Below, in pieces: positions 12,978 through 24,880 of a stretch of 64,000 bases of DNA. This DNA comes from Pelodera strongyloides (lineage: Eukaryota; Nematoda; Chromadorea; Rhabditida; Rhabditidae), in contig JAANDG010000656.1 of NCBI GenBank assembly GCA_036852015.1, forward strand, positions 1-64,000, written 5' to 3'. How positions within the stretch are numbered: position 1 is the stretch's first letter; each line of letters starts with the position of its first letter. A program made the translations under genes and the position numbers. The notes beneath the pieces are model-generated. The model was not told the DNA's origin and did no database searches. It saw only the letters and a list, made by a program, of their open reading frames with translations.

Positions 12978-13260
12978 CTCTACAGTAGTCGGTCAACTGA
13001 TCGCAACGACTTCCTTTACAAAGAAAAAAAACGGGACGATTTTCATTGATATTAACACGATTATCAGTATCAGTATCAAAAGAGTGTCCCCCCTCCAGTC
13101 TGACCATTTTTGTGATAGAACGGGTGATCGCCCGATTTATTTGTTATTAATTAAAAAAATCTTGAGGCTTATAGTTTTTCATGGGGATGTCCGGTCTATT
13201 GCTTTAATTTTAGGGACAGGCCCATATAACGACCACTTTGATTTTACGGAATCGTTCTGA
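12244..13260 (+). CDS. Weak two-exon candidate gene fragment
   Basis: Exon 12244-12342 (after ...TATTCTAG, before GTACGT) reads LEVVIFPWTRG...EEEHLCRLLKT and ends in phase 1. The next acceptor, TCTACAG at 12979-12985, opens a 275-base frame in the matching phase that runs to TGA at 13260. Donor, acceptor and phase are compatible and an uninterrupted 91-codon frame is uncommon in this AT-rich DNA. However, no start exon was found, no family is recognised, and the last codons run through a fragment of the GGGACAGGCCC MITE family (about 13210-13235). It may be a decayed gene, part of a larger gene, or chance. Confidence 0.22.
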
Positions 13261-14856
13261 TTGTTAACAGGTTTATGTTTATACTATCTAAAGCTTGGTA
13301 GGTGGTATACTTCTCTGTAACCTGAACCGTTGTGTTATTTGTTTTGGTAATTGATAGAAGTGCTATGTATGTCTGTTTTCCTTTTGAAACCTGTGTTGCA
13401 TGTTCATTCAAACTGCGAATTATAAACTGTATTTATACTTCGTTACAGTATTCACTTTTTCTGATACTGATGCCGTAACACCATAGAACGTTATTGTTAG
13501 CTCCACCTAATAATGTCGTATAAAATTTACGACCATTTTTGAGTTTCTGCGTACATTCAAAAGTCCTAAATCCAAAAATCAACGTCACAGTTTTTTCAAA
13601 ACGTTTTCTATTAGTAAACATGAAAAGCCTCTTTCCAAGCTGTGTTATGTATTTTATTTTTATGGTAACACAAAAGGTGTGTGTTTACTTAAAAATTCTG
13701 TTACAAATGCATGTGATAGAAAAGAGCAAATTTTTCCGTAAATATGCCCATTTTCGATAGAGTTTAGTTTATAAATTGAAATCCTTTTAAATATTAATTA
13801 AAGAGGACGAAACTCGACTTCACCCACATGTTAACAGCCGTTTTTTACTGCGCGGTACTAACCGATTTTCTTAGTTTTACTATTTTAATTTGCATACAGT
13901 TATGGAAGTTGTTCCAGTTGTGCAGTTGCCACATACGCTTTAAAATCCAGCCGTTATATCGCTTTAAATGCTCCACTGCTGACAAAAGTCTATTTTTCAA
14001 AGCTTCCGACTAAATACGTCAAAAATCATAAATCACCTGTTCTTTCCTTTGATAACACGTGATGGAATATCCTTTAAAATGCGGCGTACTTCCGTTTAAT
14101 AGGAATCAACTGATTCTCGTCCCATCGGTGATGGATCCCATTATCTGATGATAGATGGATTTATTAAGTTTTATATTGATCCTACAACCAACACACCTCT
14201 GACGCAACTGGGGGGCAACGCGGCGAACTCCTGGCGCAAAAATTTCGCGCGGCGACGGGTAGGCTAGGCTGGCTTATGGGGAAGCAGATATAAGGGGTGC
14301 GCGGCGACTCAGCCCAATATTCGCCAGGTATTCGCGAAAGGGCGTTCAGTGCACTCGCGAGAACCTGGCGAGAGTCGGCTCCAACCTTAGGACCTTTTTC
14401 TTGTTCCCAATTCTTCAGAACGCCAAGCTATATTATACCTTACGGCAATATGCAAATCTATGTATCTGTGCATAAAACTCCCTGATTGGCATACTCATTT
14501 GCATACAGGTCGTGCCAATTCAAATCAGATCCAGTAATTAAACTCAAATTAGGAAAAAAATGATAATGAAAATCTAGACAAGTAAATTATATCTTTCCAC
14601 AAGAAGCAACAAAAGGTGCTATGAATTGACAACCAGCATATACCCGTATTTTATTCGTCACTAATAAATAGAGTAAGCAATTTTATTATTTAAAAATGAA
14701 AGTGCCTGACACATATGAAAAGTATGAAAAGTACACGTCGTATGAAAATGGCGAGCCGCCGAAAAGCGTGAGCAATTAGGGCAAATCTTGGACATATCAT
14801 TGTTAGAATAGAGCGTAACACAATATATATTGTAAGAAGGCACTGTCCGTACTGAG

Positions 14857-15001
14857 CTCGTATTCACCAACACGCAGGGAGCACTCTCTGACCTCCCCAA
14901 GGAGCGTAGGAGCAAGGTGCATAGAGAGTGCGAGAGCGGAAGAGATTCAGAGCTCTCGTGAGCCTAGGGGGGGCTCCCCTATATGTTGGTGAATACGCCT
15001 C
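14857..15001 (-). mobile_element. MITE, CGTATTCACCAACA family
   Basis: About 145-bp foldback: inverted ends CGTATTCACCAACACGCAGGG / TGTTGGTGAATACG. The interior AAGAGATTCAGAGCTCTCGTGAGCCTAG matches, inverted, the copies at 44716-44858 and 49401-49543 and the fragment at 29941-30055. Confidence 0.85.
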
Positions 15002-15356
15002 CGTTGGAAATCAGTTCACAATAGTTCAAACTGCACAGCGGGAATGGAGCTTTTGTTAGGCTTGTTATATTAGGCATGTTAGAGGCATGTTAGGCTTATG
15101 TTAGGCATGTTAGCCTAAAAACGAAATTCCAATGTAGCCAATGTTGAAGTGTGCCGAAAACATGAATTTCCATTCAGAGCCAATTCACGCTAAAATGCCT
15201 TGGTGGATACTCGTGAGTTGAAAATTTTTTATATGTCTGAATATATTGATTTTTCACCTTTTATGTAAGCTGAGGTCTCAAACAAAGAAAACACTAAAAC
15301 ATGAAAAAACTACTGCAGTTTGTGTGTACATGAAATGAACACGCCATTCACGGTTA

Positions 15357-15642
15357 TTAAAGGGATCGGCTCACCTCAAATCGTGTCTGTTTTTTCTGTT
15401 TCTTTATTTTCTATAAGGGATAATAAAAATTTGGAACAAAAAGTAATGTTATATTTCAATACTCACGAAGATCGGCCCGAAATGAAAAAAATGTTAATTG
15501 TCCCATACAAACAAGGCAGGACAATTACACTTTTTCATTTCGGGCCGATCGATCCACCACTTGTCACCTACTTTTTGAAATAGAACCCTTATAGAAAATA
15601 AAGAACTTCCCTTATAAAAAAGATTTTTGAGCCACCCTTTAA
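15357..15642 (+). mobile_element. MITE, TTAAAGGGATCGGCTCACC family
   Basis: Bounded by TTAA, with ends TTAAAGGGATCGGCTCA / TGAGCCACCCTTTAA. It contains an internal palindrome around CGGCCCGAAATG...CATTTCGGGCCG. A second, truncated copy is at 28499-28745, in the NDPK-like gene. Confidence 0.85.
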
Positions 15643-15836
15643 CTGATTTTGTGGGAAATGCTTCCCACTAAAAGGTGGCGATTTTTACACTACTTGTCTG
15701 ACTATCGGCTTCTGACTTTAGTTTTAGCAATTATCGTGATCTCTACAATTGTCTGGACTTTTTTGTATCGTGCATGAATCGTGCATCTACCGTTCAAGCA
15801 CTATTCATGGATAATTATCGGGCCTTAGTTTTGTTT

Positions 15837-15945
15837 TTAAAGCGAAATACCGGCCGGTTTTGAAACACATCGATCTTATGCAGCTTTTGACAATGAACGA
15901 GCTAATTTAGCTAATTCGAATTAGCATAAACTAAAAACCGCTTTC
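15837..15945 (+). mobile_element. MITE, ACCGGCCGG family, partial
   Basis: The 5' end TTAAAGCGAAATACCGGCC is intact and the element degrades after about 100 bases, ending near AAACTAAAAACCG. Confidence 0.65.
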
Positions 15946-16110
15946 CATGATTAAAATCGCTTTCAAATTCTCTAAACTAAGTTCATGTTTTTCTGATGTT
16001 TTTATTTTCGTAAACTTTTTTATTACTTTGAGAATACCGATACTTTGACATTTTCCGTAGAGCAGTGTACTGTTGCTTCATAGAGCTTTTTGATTTTTTA
16101 ATTTATAATT

Positions 16111-16260
16111 TGTTTACAGAAGTACATAAGATCGAGAGAGATCTCAGAAAGACAGAGAGACGGAGACGAGCAGAGATCTGCTGAGAGACCGCCAAATAAG
16201 ACGGTCGCCAGTGATACAACCGAGGAGATCTCGACGTCAGACAGTCAGCGAAAGATCATA
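16111..16260 (+). promoter_or_regulatory. Probable trans-splice acceptor and 5' UTR of CLN3
   Basis: TTTGTTTACAG ending at 16119 is a good 3' splice site with no identifiable upstream donor. The 141-base leader that follows is purine-rich (AGAGAGAC-type) and leads to the ATG at 16261. A spliced leader is a reasonable inference but is not demonstrated. Confidence 0.4.
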
Positions 16261-19200
16261 ATGACCGTAAAATGGCAGACGTCGACTGTGAGGAATGTGC
16301 TCGCGTTCTGGTGAGTCTACTTGAGTAGCTTGGATATGACGTGCCAGTGAAGTGTGCCGGTTTTGCGCCAGACATTCGCCAACCCTATCTGGTACATGTG
16401 GTAAGCCTCGTAAACGATTACATTTTATCTTCGGGCTCTTCGGTCTCTGCAACAATTATGGATATGTGATTATGCTCAGTGCTGCAGAGGATATTATGTC
16501 GAAGCAAAAGCATGAGGACTCGGATAACTCGACGGATATTCATAGTTGCGCGGTAAGCGTTATCTATTCATAGGATGTATATGAAGATGTGGTTGAACAT
16601 TTGTACTATGCTGCTCAGGTCTTCTGACGCGCAGCGCGGTCATGCGAATCCGCGTCCGCGGGAAGAGCTTGCAAGTCTGCATTGAAACCCTGAAAAAAAG
16701 CGCCTGAGAACGTAGTGGTGGTAATAGAACACATTAACATAACAACTTCGATTGGACCATCGTTCTTCAAAATGGATCAATAATCGATAAAGTCTAAAAT
16801 ATAACCTCACAAATTTAGACATCAATACAACCTCGTGTATGTACGTCACGAGCCTCCACTGGTGCAGTTCTCTTGGCCGATGTATTACCTTCTTTGATAA
16901 TAAAGTTGACGTTACCGTTCTTTGTCCAAAAAATACCATACGGGTGAGATATTTATAGAATTACGTTTGATTTTTACTTACAACTAGCAACGAGGTTTGC
17001 TCCGAGGGAGACAGAGAGAGAGAGAGTGAGAGACAGAGAGAGAGATAGAGATAGCGAAAGGGAATAGAGAGGTGGAGAGGGATGTAGATGTAGAGAGGAA
17101 GAAAGAGAGGCAGACAGAAATAATTTGTTTTCGCATCGATTGTATTATAGATTTCGTCATTTTGTAATAGTCGGCTTCCAAGTCGCTTCCTATTTCGTAG
17201 TCGCATACTCGTCAACCTACGCCATGTCGTTAGCTGGTTGGTTTTTTTTAATATTAGTACCAATTTCTTTATTTGAAAATTTGTATTAGAATGTTTATAG
17301 ACCAGGGAATGGTTAATTTGTATTCGAGAAGTACTCACAATCAGTGCAGTTGTTTTAGTGGTAATTTCGAATATCCTGCTTTTGAGAACTTAGTGGTTGG
17401 TTTGTTTGGTCCACGATGCGTTGGGGTTTTTTTGGTCCACGAAGTCTCAGCCTAAGCCTAAGCTATCTGAATATTCTGCTTCAGGAGTAGTCTTGGCTGC
17501 GTGTGGCTCCGGTCTGGGTGAAATTACCTACCTCTCCCTCTCCTCCCACTTCACTCCCATTACGATATCAGCATGGTCATCGGGAACTGGTGGCGCCGGA
17601 GTTGTTGGTGAGCTTTGTAGATACTTGTTCCAAGTAAAAAGGGTTACGTGATGCAAGTAAATACTTTGCTGAGAAGTCAATTGGGAAGGTACATAAATGG
17701 AATAGCTCATGTACTCAGGTAGCTAATTAAAAAGCTGCCAGCATGTTGGGAGAGGCATCTCGTAGGGGTTACTACTGCAGACCGTTACGTTGCAGTTAAC
17801 CAAGTTGTGTAACTCATTACACCGAACTGACCGAACCCTCGCACCATTTTCTAAAAAAAATCTACTTTTCAGGTTCATTTGCCTATGCTGCCCTAACAGA
17901 ACCGCACATGGGCAACTTATCGCCGAAGAATGCCCTGCTAGTAATGTTAGTGGTGCCATTCCTATTTGCGCTATCCTACTGGGTGGTCTTGGACTGCCCG
18001 CCTACAGTATACACACCCGGATTTAACCCGAAGACATGGATTGTGCCATCGGTTGGTGGTTTTTTTACATGTAATGAAACTGACTAAAGAGGAAACTGAC
18101 CAAAAAAACCCTGACTTCGGGTAAATCAGCCTTTTTAATACGAAGATCGCCATTTTAAACTAGTACTCATCATCGACACGGCGGCGATAGGATTCAGAGG
18201 CCATGGGGAATTCCCCGTTGTCTCACATAAGAATGCTACTTTCTGTCCACAGGGAATTTTCCCCCGAGAGAATCAGAGTGGTGATTATGGCCTCAGGAGT
18301 TGGCTTCTCGCCCTAGGTTACAGGCTTGCGAGACTTATGATAATTTCCTTGGAATTTCAGGAACATGATGGTGAACCAGCGATAGCAGCAGACACTGGAG
18401 AGAAGAACGGTGGAGGTAAGCATCAATTGTGGTTTAATGTAAATCATTGTTATTATTAACATCTTTATGTTTAGCAAATTAAGGTCAAGTCTTCGGCTTA
18501 GGCTTCTGCATAGGCTTAGGCTTCGGCTTAGGCTTCGGCTTAGGTGGACAGTCTTTCAATGTGATTGCTTTAACTATTCCCCTTTAGAAGTTGAGAAGAA
18601 TCAGAGCGGGCGAGTGTCACAACGAGTGACCACATTCAAGGAAAAGCTTATGCTGATACTGGTCAGTTTCCATACTTTTTAATGTTTTATATTTGTTAAT
18701 TGTCATTACAGATATTGTATATGATGTATATTTAGACGGGCATAGGACTAGGTATTTGGGGTTTTCTCTTTTCCTTTTACGGCGTCACTAGTTTAGGATT
18801 TACTTTGGTTGGGACTTTGTGCAAATGCGTTATTACATAAACTATTTAAACACTCTGCTTCTCTAGCCTCTCCTCAAGTTGATGATCCCTCTGTCGACCG
18901 TCTATTTTGCTGAATACCTCATCAACCAGGGATTGGTAAGAAATCATTAACTTAATATATAATTAAGTAATACCTTATTTTTCTTTAAATGCTCTTATGA
19001 TTCCTCTCATGGCAAAACAACCGGAGTTGATCCCGGACGTTACGTCTACAATCGACGTAATTTACGGGCAATGTAGAGCCAGCACATACGCCTCACTTAA
19101 AAGGACTCGCCGTTGCTAAAAAAATCTGCCACCCCTATTTAAGTGAATATCGACAACATTGTACATATCTTCATATGGATTGTTGTATCATAAGCTAATT

Positions 19201-20710
19201 GCAGGTTCAACTAATCTGGTTCGACTGTGCCCATGGTTTCCACTTGGCAAAGAGCAGTCAGTACAGATGGTATCAGGTAAGGAGGACTTAAATAATTTGC
19301 ATACAATTCACTCTATGGAAGGCACCTGCAGCATTACTGTATGCTAAGTGCGGTATTACCATAGAGGTAAACTTGTAACGTGCACTTGTGACGCGAAAGT
19401 GTTACTAAATTTTACGCGGAGACGACGAGCTGATTCTATGGTGTACGACAGCTACGTGATTGCTTAATTGATTGATTTTCTGTATCGATTTATTGATTGA
19501 TCTTTCTTTATCGATTAACGTGTTCCAGGTACTGTATCAGGTTGGTGTGTTCATTTCTCGATCATCAGTCAATATTATACAACTGCCGATGCTCGTCCTC
19601 TACTTGCTGCCCGTGCTTCAGGTATGAATAATTTTTTTTCTCGGCGATCAAACTATGCCGATCAAACTGCATGCCGCTCGTACGCCAACCTATGAGTGAG
19701 CCCTTAACAACAAAACATGGTTTCACAATGCCCGTGACCTTTACGGGGGAAAACTTGCCCTTTCAAGCGGGTGGTTTGAAGTTCTTGATCTGTGGCCGTA
19801 TCATGCACGAACAATGAGGCTCCGCGGATTTGAGAATTTATCTCTGCGTGTCTCTGATTCGTATGATCCCTCTCTTTCTCTCACCTCCCACTGGGAGGTG
19901 GGACCATATTCCCGGCCTTCGTGCCTACGGCCACTGGTCAGTCTAAATGTCTAAATACTTGACCGTTCCAGATCGCCAACGCCGTGTTCTTCTTCTTCGA
20001 CGCGATGTACTCCTTTGTGCCCAATATTCTAATCACCTTCATTCTAATTCTTATCGAAGGATTGTACGGTGGATCGTCTTACGTGAACACGTTCAATTGG
20101 ATCCACAAAAACGTGAGTGTTTGTGAATGTCGGGGAGAGGTCCAGGGTTGGACTAGCGCGTTCCGGGGTGTTTAACAGTGTCGCAGTAAGATTGAGGTGC
20201 AGGGTTGGGCCAGGGTGTCCCGTGGTGTTCACCTGTGTCGTAGTAAGAAGTGAGATGGAGGGAAAGAAAGAGACACACACAGTGAAATAAAGATTCACTT
20301 AGAACAAGAATTTAAGCATGACTGGAGAGCAAAATCTACGTTACGAAACTATAAACTACAAAATTTTAGGTTGAGCCGGACGTAAAAGAGTTTTCATTAT
20401 CTATTGCGTCCACAGGAGACGCCATTGGAATTGTTTGCTCGGCACTTCTGGCTATAAAGGTAAGATATAATTTATTGATTTATTGATTTTCCATGATACG
20501 TTGTGCTGTGGGTAAGGTAATATTTTGAAATACCCACAAAATCATGCACTAAGTTTTGACCTACCTATCCTTCATACTGCGAAAAACTTGCTCTCTCTCA
20601 GGTTTCTCTCTCTCTCTTTCTCTCTTTTTGTCTCTCTTCTCCCTCTTAATCTAGACAATAATTATTTTAATTTCCAGATTCACAACTTCATCTGCGACCA
20701 CATGCACTAG
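16261..20710 (+). CDS. cln-3: Battenin/CLN3, lysosomal membrane protein (14 exons, 435 aa)
   Basis: Multi-pass lysosomal/endosomal membrane protein; its loss in humans causes juvenile Batten disease. Exons: 16261-16310, 16435-16552, 16819-16943, 17151-17236, 17485-17607, 17873-18051, 18361-18415, 18588-18661, 18867-18935, 19205-19276, 19529-19621, 19972-20112, 20370-20459, 20678-20710. Phases agree throughout and the product is 435 aa, against 438 in human. Family landmarks: FGLCNNYGYVIMLSAA (about 19-34), STGAVLLADVLPSLIIKL (about 69-86), GVVLAACGSGLGEITYLSL (127-145), WSSGTGGAGVVG (157-168), VYFAEYLINQGL (about 282-293), SSQYRWYQ, and EGLYGGSSYVNTF (377-389). The hydrophilic loop of exons 7-8 is Glu/Lys-rich as in the family. 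Intron 1 appears to end in GG instead of AG (see findings). A possible AATAAA lies at 20958. Confidence 0.95.
16425..16435 (+). other. Non-canonical 3' splice site (GG) of CLN3 intron 1
   Basis: Exon 1 ends in phase 2 (...GCGTTCTG|GTGAGT). The only start of exon 2 that keeps the conserved W-L-F-G-L-C-N-N frame is 16435, so the intron would end TTTATCTTCGG. This differs by one base from the usual TTTATCTTCAG. There is no AG in the correct phase between 16411 and the conserved codons. Confidence 0.6.
17449..17463 (+). repeat. Interstitial telomere-type repeat (GCCTAA)
   Basis: About two and a half AGCCTA units inside CLN3 intron 4, some 20 bases upstream of the acceptor of exon 5. Confidence 0.7.
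18185..18302 (+). mobile_element. Hairpin MITE, GAGGCCAT...ATGGCCTC type, in CLN3 intron 6
   Basis: The ends TCAGAGGCCATGGGGAATTCC and GGTGATTATGGCCTCAGGA are related to 37636-37770 and 49800-49912. The interior GTCTCACATAAGAATGCTACT resembles, inverted, the AGTATTCTAATGTGAGAC of the 37.6-kb copy. Confidence 0.65.
18494..18544 (+). repeat. Interstitial telomere-type repeat (TTAGGC variants)
   Basis: CGGCTTAGGCTTCTGCATAGG and following CTTAGG(CTTCGG) units occur in CLN3 intron 7, about 45 bases upstream of the next exon. TTAGGC units alternate with a diverged TTCGGC form. Confidence 0.75.
19793..19938 (+). mobile_element. Hairpin MITE, TGGCCGTAT...ACGGCCA type, in CLN3 intron 11
   Basis: The ends TGGCCGTATCATGCACGAAC and CGTGCCTACGGCCACTGG are inverted. 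The interior TGATCCCTCTCTTTCTCTCAC and CTCCCACTGGGAGG recurs at 55345-55482, and the end motif recurs at 61907-61967. Confidence 0.75.
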
Positions 20711-21921
20711 AAGCAGCAGACTACGACCATCGCCTTATGGTTAGAAGTAGGCGTGGTCTTAGGCCTAGCTTAGGCTTCTGGCTAGGCCTAGGCCTACCTT
20801 GGCGCATACGTTGCATTTAGTTGGACCGATCATAATTGATATATTGTGTGTGTTTCCATTCAGTTAGGGAATTAGGAAAATCATCAGAGTATTTTCGAAT
20901 ATTAATAAGTTAAAGGGGCTGGCCTTTGCCACAGGTACCTGATGCTAATTTATTGATAATAAATTATTACCCAGTGAAAAGTAAAAGGACTGTTGTCAGT
21001 GCGAAATAATAATATTATTCATAATTATTACCTAATGTGTCGAGGTTGAAGTCGAACTAGTCAGTGTATATTATATTAAAGCGAGGTGCCGGCCGGTTTT
21101 TGAAACGCATCGGGCACACCAGCATTCTGATGCAGCTTATGCAAATGAACATAAATTATAATAAAAAATCGAGTAAATTAGCATAAATACGTAAGGACTC
21201 AGTTATCCGATGCTTTTTAAAAAATCGGCCGGCATTTCGCTTTAAACATTTACTCATTGGTTTTGGATTATGTTACCACAACTGCCCTAGGTAAACATTC
21301 ATACGACAAATAAGAGTAATAAGTCAGCGCATTTACATGATTTACGTTCTTTGCAAGAATTCTTTGCGGTTTATTGGATATATACATACCACCACGGAAA
21401 ACAATTCACTTTACATGCCTACGCAGATATGGTACAAGAGACTTATTAGACTGCCCTAGTTGGTACTGTACGTATGCAAATTTCTATGCAAATTCATGTG
21501 TTCTATGCAAATTTTTGTAGCTTCGTTTATTGTCTCCTCCGCTCAGTGCAATATTTCTTCACTTACGAATTGAATAAGTTCACTTTTTTTTGGAATTCCA
21601 TTCGCTTACTACTATATTTGATTACGGTTTAGGACTTATTTTAGTGTACTAATTTTTCTTACTAATAGGTAGGTAAAACACCGTTTCTATGATCTGGACT
21701 AATTTTTCTTTATTTTATTTCATTTTTGTATGTCTTGTACAATGATCCACTTATTTAATTTTAATAATAATAATACAATGTTGACATTATATAAAAAAGG
21801 ATGTAGATGTTTACCGAGTTCTGTTCCCTATAGTCATCATGCTGTTTCTCCCGAGTGCGCATATTTTTCACTTGAACGTTTCTCAGTTGCTTGTTTGTGA
21901 AAATACAACTTTTATGTAAAC
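20711..21921. other. Intergenic region after CLN3
   Basis: It contains TTAGGC-like words (20758-20798), a possible CLN3 polyadenylation signal AATAAA at 20958-20963 and one full MITE (21076-21245). The rest is AT-rich without recognisable content. Confidence 0.5.
21076..21245 (+). mobile_element. MITE, ACCGGCCGG family, full copy
   Basis: TTAA-bounded, ends TTAAAGCGAGGTGCCGGCCGG / CGGCCGGCATTTCGCTTTAA, with the family core (TTATGCAAATGAACATAAATT, TTAGCATAAATACGTAAG). Confidence 0.88.
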
Positions 21922-22188
21922 TGTCTAGTTTTGCAAAAAAGGACACATCAAACGGTATTGATTAGTTGTTGGCGTGGCAGCCCCTTTTTTGCAACGTGCT
22001 TTCTGTGTGAATATCGATTGATTATTGAGGGCTGCCTCTCAGTCAATGCAGTGGGCGGGGCCGAGGCCTTTATAAGCAAGGCGGGTGTATTCCCAAGTCA
22101 TTCTAGGCCATTGTTCCCATGTGCAGTGCACGCCTCCGGTTGGCCGAGGGCCATTCTGTTTCGTAATTTGCGGAGGCGTTTGTTATGT
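21922..22188 (+). repeat. Split direct repeat A1
   Basis: Left end of the element, starting TGTCTAGTTTTGCAAAAAAG. It carries the GC-rich segment and TTTATAAGCAAGG box. It is almost identical to 24881-25148. Confidence 0.93.
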
Positions 22189-23470
22189 TTCATTATGGTT
22201 ATTGTTCTATTCTACTTTGATGCCCTGTTTTGTGTTCTTCATTGGCTACTAATTGAGGTTTTTTCATGTTTCGGCTACATTCGCTTGCTGCATGGATTAT
22301 ATGTGGATTTTGGCGGCTTGGTTTGTGGCTCATGTTTTGGAGACGAGATATGGATGTTTGGTTATTAGGACGAATTGGTTTATTGATATAAGCTACCCTA
22401 CGCGGTCATGATTGTGGTCTACGTTTTGCAACTGGCTTCGTTTGGGATACGTGGTCCCTGTATCGATGTTTGTATCTCACAAGGCTACATTTGCGTGGAT
22501 CCGATGTCGAGTTTGGCGGTTGTTTTTGTGGATCGTGTTTTGGGAGATGAACGATTGATTTTGGTTTTCTGCCTGGTTATTCGATACATTGGATTATTGG
22601 CATAATCCACTCTACGATGTCTGTTTGGTATTCCAATTTGCAACCGGTTTCGTTTTGGGGATCCGTGTTTCGATTGCGGACTTCCTCAAGGCTTCTTCTC
22701 GTATGCATGGTTTCTGTGTGCATTCTGGTTGCTTTTTTTGGACCAAGCTTTGGAAGCGAACGATTGATTTTGGTTATTAAATATTTTAGTAGTAAAATAT
22801 ATTCGTTTATGGGCATGATCTTCCCTACTTGTCTTGTTTTGGTTTATTACGTCTACATTCGATTTCGTATTTGGATCAGTTTGTCGAAAAGGGACTACCG
22901 TTCAAGGCTACGTTGCATGGATTCTGGTGATGTTGCCTTTGTGGTTCACTTTGGGAGCCGAACAGTTGATTCTGGTTTTTAAGGTATATTGGAATTATAT
23001 TGGCATGTTCTACTCTACGATGTTTTGCAAAGTCAAGTTTTGTGTACATTTACAACCGATACCGATTTGTTTTTATTTTGGTATGCATGGATTCTGGTGA
23101 TGTTGCCTTTGTGGTTCACTTTGGGAGCCGAACAGTTGATTCTGGTTTTTAAGGTATATTGGAATTATATTGGCATGTTCTACTCTACGAGGTTTTGCAA
23201 ACTCAAGTTTTGTGTACATTTACAACCGATTTGTTTTTATTTTGGACTGATTCTAAAATGGACTCTCGCTCGAGGCTATACTGAGTATGCATGGCGTGGA
23301 TTCTGGTGGTTTTGCTTGCGTGGTTCATGTTTGGGAGTCGATCGATTGATTTTTGGTTATTATAACACATTGGATTATTGTATGTTCTACTTTGCTATCG
23401 ATTTCGTTTTGGGCTACATGTTCCTTTTTCGAATTTTCACTAGTCTACACTCGCGCATATATTGATATAC
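22188..23470 (+). repeat. Diverged 170-210-bp tandem repeats inside the element
   Basis: GCATGG(A/T)TT...GAACGATTGATTTTGGTT-type units recur. Two neighbouring units starting at 22915 and 23085 are near-identical over 170 bases. Older units begin around 22290, 22490, 22705 and 23289. GCATGTTCTACTCTACGA and TTGTGTACATTTACAACCGAT recur in step. Open frames across it are rich in Phe, Trp and Tyr and repeat with the units; they are not supported as genes. Confidence 0.8.
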
Positions 23471-24820
23471 TGTGTGTTTTTTGGCGCTTTTGTTGTTGTG
23501 GAAACGGACCGGGAGACGAATATTGGGTTTGGTTTTTCAGATATGGTTACTGGAAGATACGGCCTTCCCAGGTTCGCAAGCGGTTCGCCTTCCTTCCAGT
23601 ACTGCAATGTACTGTCGCCAAGCGGGTCTCTGGCACAAGGCATGCCCAGTGCGCGGCCAATTGTGCTGCGGACGGTGATCAGATAGAAAGACACAGTGTT
23701 TGAGCCGGTGGGTGTTCAATAAGTATGATTTGTGGAAGAATTTTTGAATGTACTGTTTTATTGGGTTTGTGGAGAATACAGTTTTATGGAATTCACTCCT
23801 GTTCTGTCAAAGTAGCCGGCATGAGGAAAGCGACTGAGGTATAAGTGTTAGGAGAGTAGTTAGCGCTTTCGATTAAGCTTAAGCTACTTCAGTGGCTGGA
23901 AACTTCAGTGATATGGCACTTGTTTTAGGTTATTTGGCGATCAGTAAGAGAATATGGATCGATTGGGCGAATGCGAAGGGATGGAATAAGACGGCTTATG
24001 GCGCTTGAAGGAGCTAAAGTGGACTGGACGGTTTTGGACACCGTTTATGCGCTTGAAGTATGTTTTGGGACCCTCCTTTATTTTGTTTACTGAAAAGTAT
24101 TCATTTCGTGGGCAGACTGCACGGATTCCTCCTATGCTAGGGGAGCAGATTTTTTTGTAAAGATTTTCAGATGAATCTCACTAAGCGTACCGTTGCATGT
24201 GTAATATAGACTAGTACCTTTTGGAAATTTTGTAGAATTCGGTTTGTTGGTTGCGCAGGAGTGGGGGAGTTTTTTCAAGATCAAAGGTTTCGTATTCCGC
24301 GATTGTTTACTTTAATGAATTCTAAGGATTTGAGTCAGTAGGCGGTCTGTGCGGTGGAGTGAACCTTTATGACGAATGGAATACCAGAGGAGAAGTTTTG
24401 GTGTTTTCAGAGACTGGTTACCGGACTAAACATTTCTCAGTCCGATTCTTTTCTCACAAGTATTGTCAAGGATGGTCTGCCGGCTGTGCCTGTGACGGAG
24501 TTGATGGTGTCGTTCAAATCGCTCCTAAATATTAGTTTGGATGGTATGTATACCTCTGTTTACTCCGTGTGTATAAAAGTATTGAGTTTGCTAGAAAGTT
24601 TTCTGGAAATTGAGGTTATTGGAGGAAATAAGAAGAGTCAGTCCGCTGGATTGGCGAAGTTAGCAGGGTGAATTGGATTGGGTGCTCTCGTTTAATGAAG
24701 TTACGAATGCGAAGGTGTTTCAAGGAAATTGTTAGCGTTTGAGTCATTTGCTCTTTTGAAGTTCCGAGCTTAAGTTTGCTCCATAATTTCTACCTCAAAT
24801 TCTGGAGCTTTGTTGATTCT
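23471..24820 (+). other. Element interior between the tandem repeats and B1
   Basis: Mostly unrecognised, with short open frames including 24369-24671 (100 codons). A stretch at 23440-23700 is open on both strands; the minus reading contains RDPLGDSTLQYWKEGEP, which I could not assign to a family. It presumably holds remnants of the element's own genes. Confidence 0.4.
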
Positions 24821-24880
24821 AGTTGTTGTCTTTTTGCAAAACTCTAGTTTTCATGAAGTGAGTTCCGAGCGAAATGAAAA
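24821..24880 (+). repeat. Split direct repeat B1 (internal)
   Basis: 60 bases, AGTTGTTGTCTTTTTGCAAA through GAAATGAAAA, directly abutting A2. It is identical to the right-end copy at 26336-26395. Its TTTTTGCAAAACTCTAG is nearly the inverse of the element's left tip CTAGTTTTGCAAAAAAG. Confidence 0.93.

Larger units (their letters stand above)
13261..16110. other. Intergenic region between candidate fragment and CLN3
   Basis: No exons recognised. It holds a GC-rich patch (about 14190-14400), a hairpin MITE (14857-15001), a short run of TTAGGC-like words near 15060-15115, a TTAA-flanked MITE (15357-15642) and a partial MITE (15837-15945). Confidence 0.45.

Noticed and set aside
22617..23465. 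Open frames of 121 and 158 codons
   Set aside because: They repeat in step with the tandem units of the retroelement and show no family similarity.
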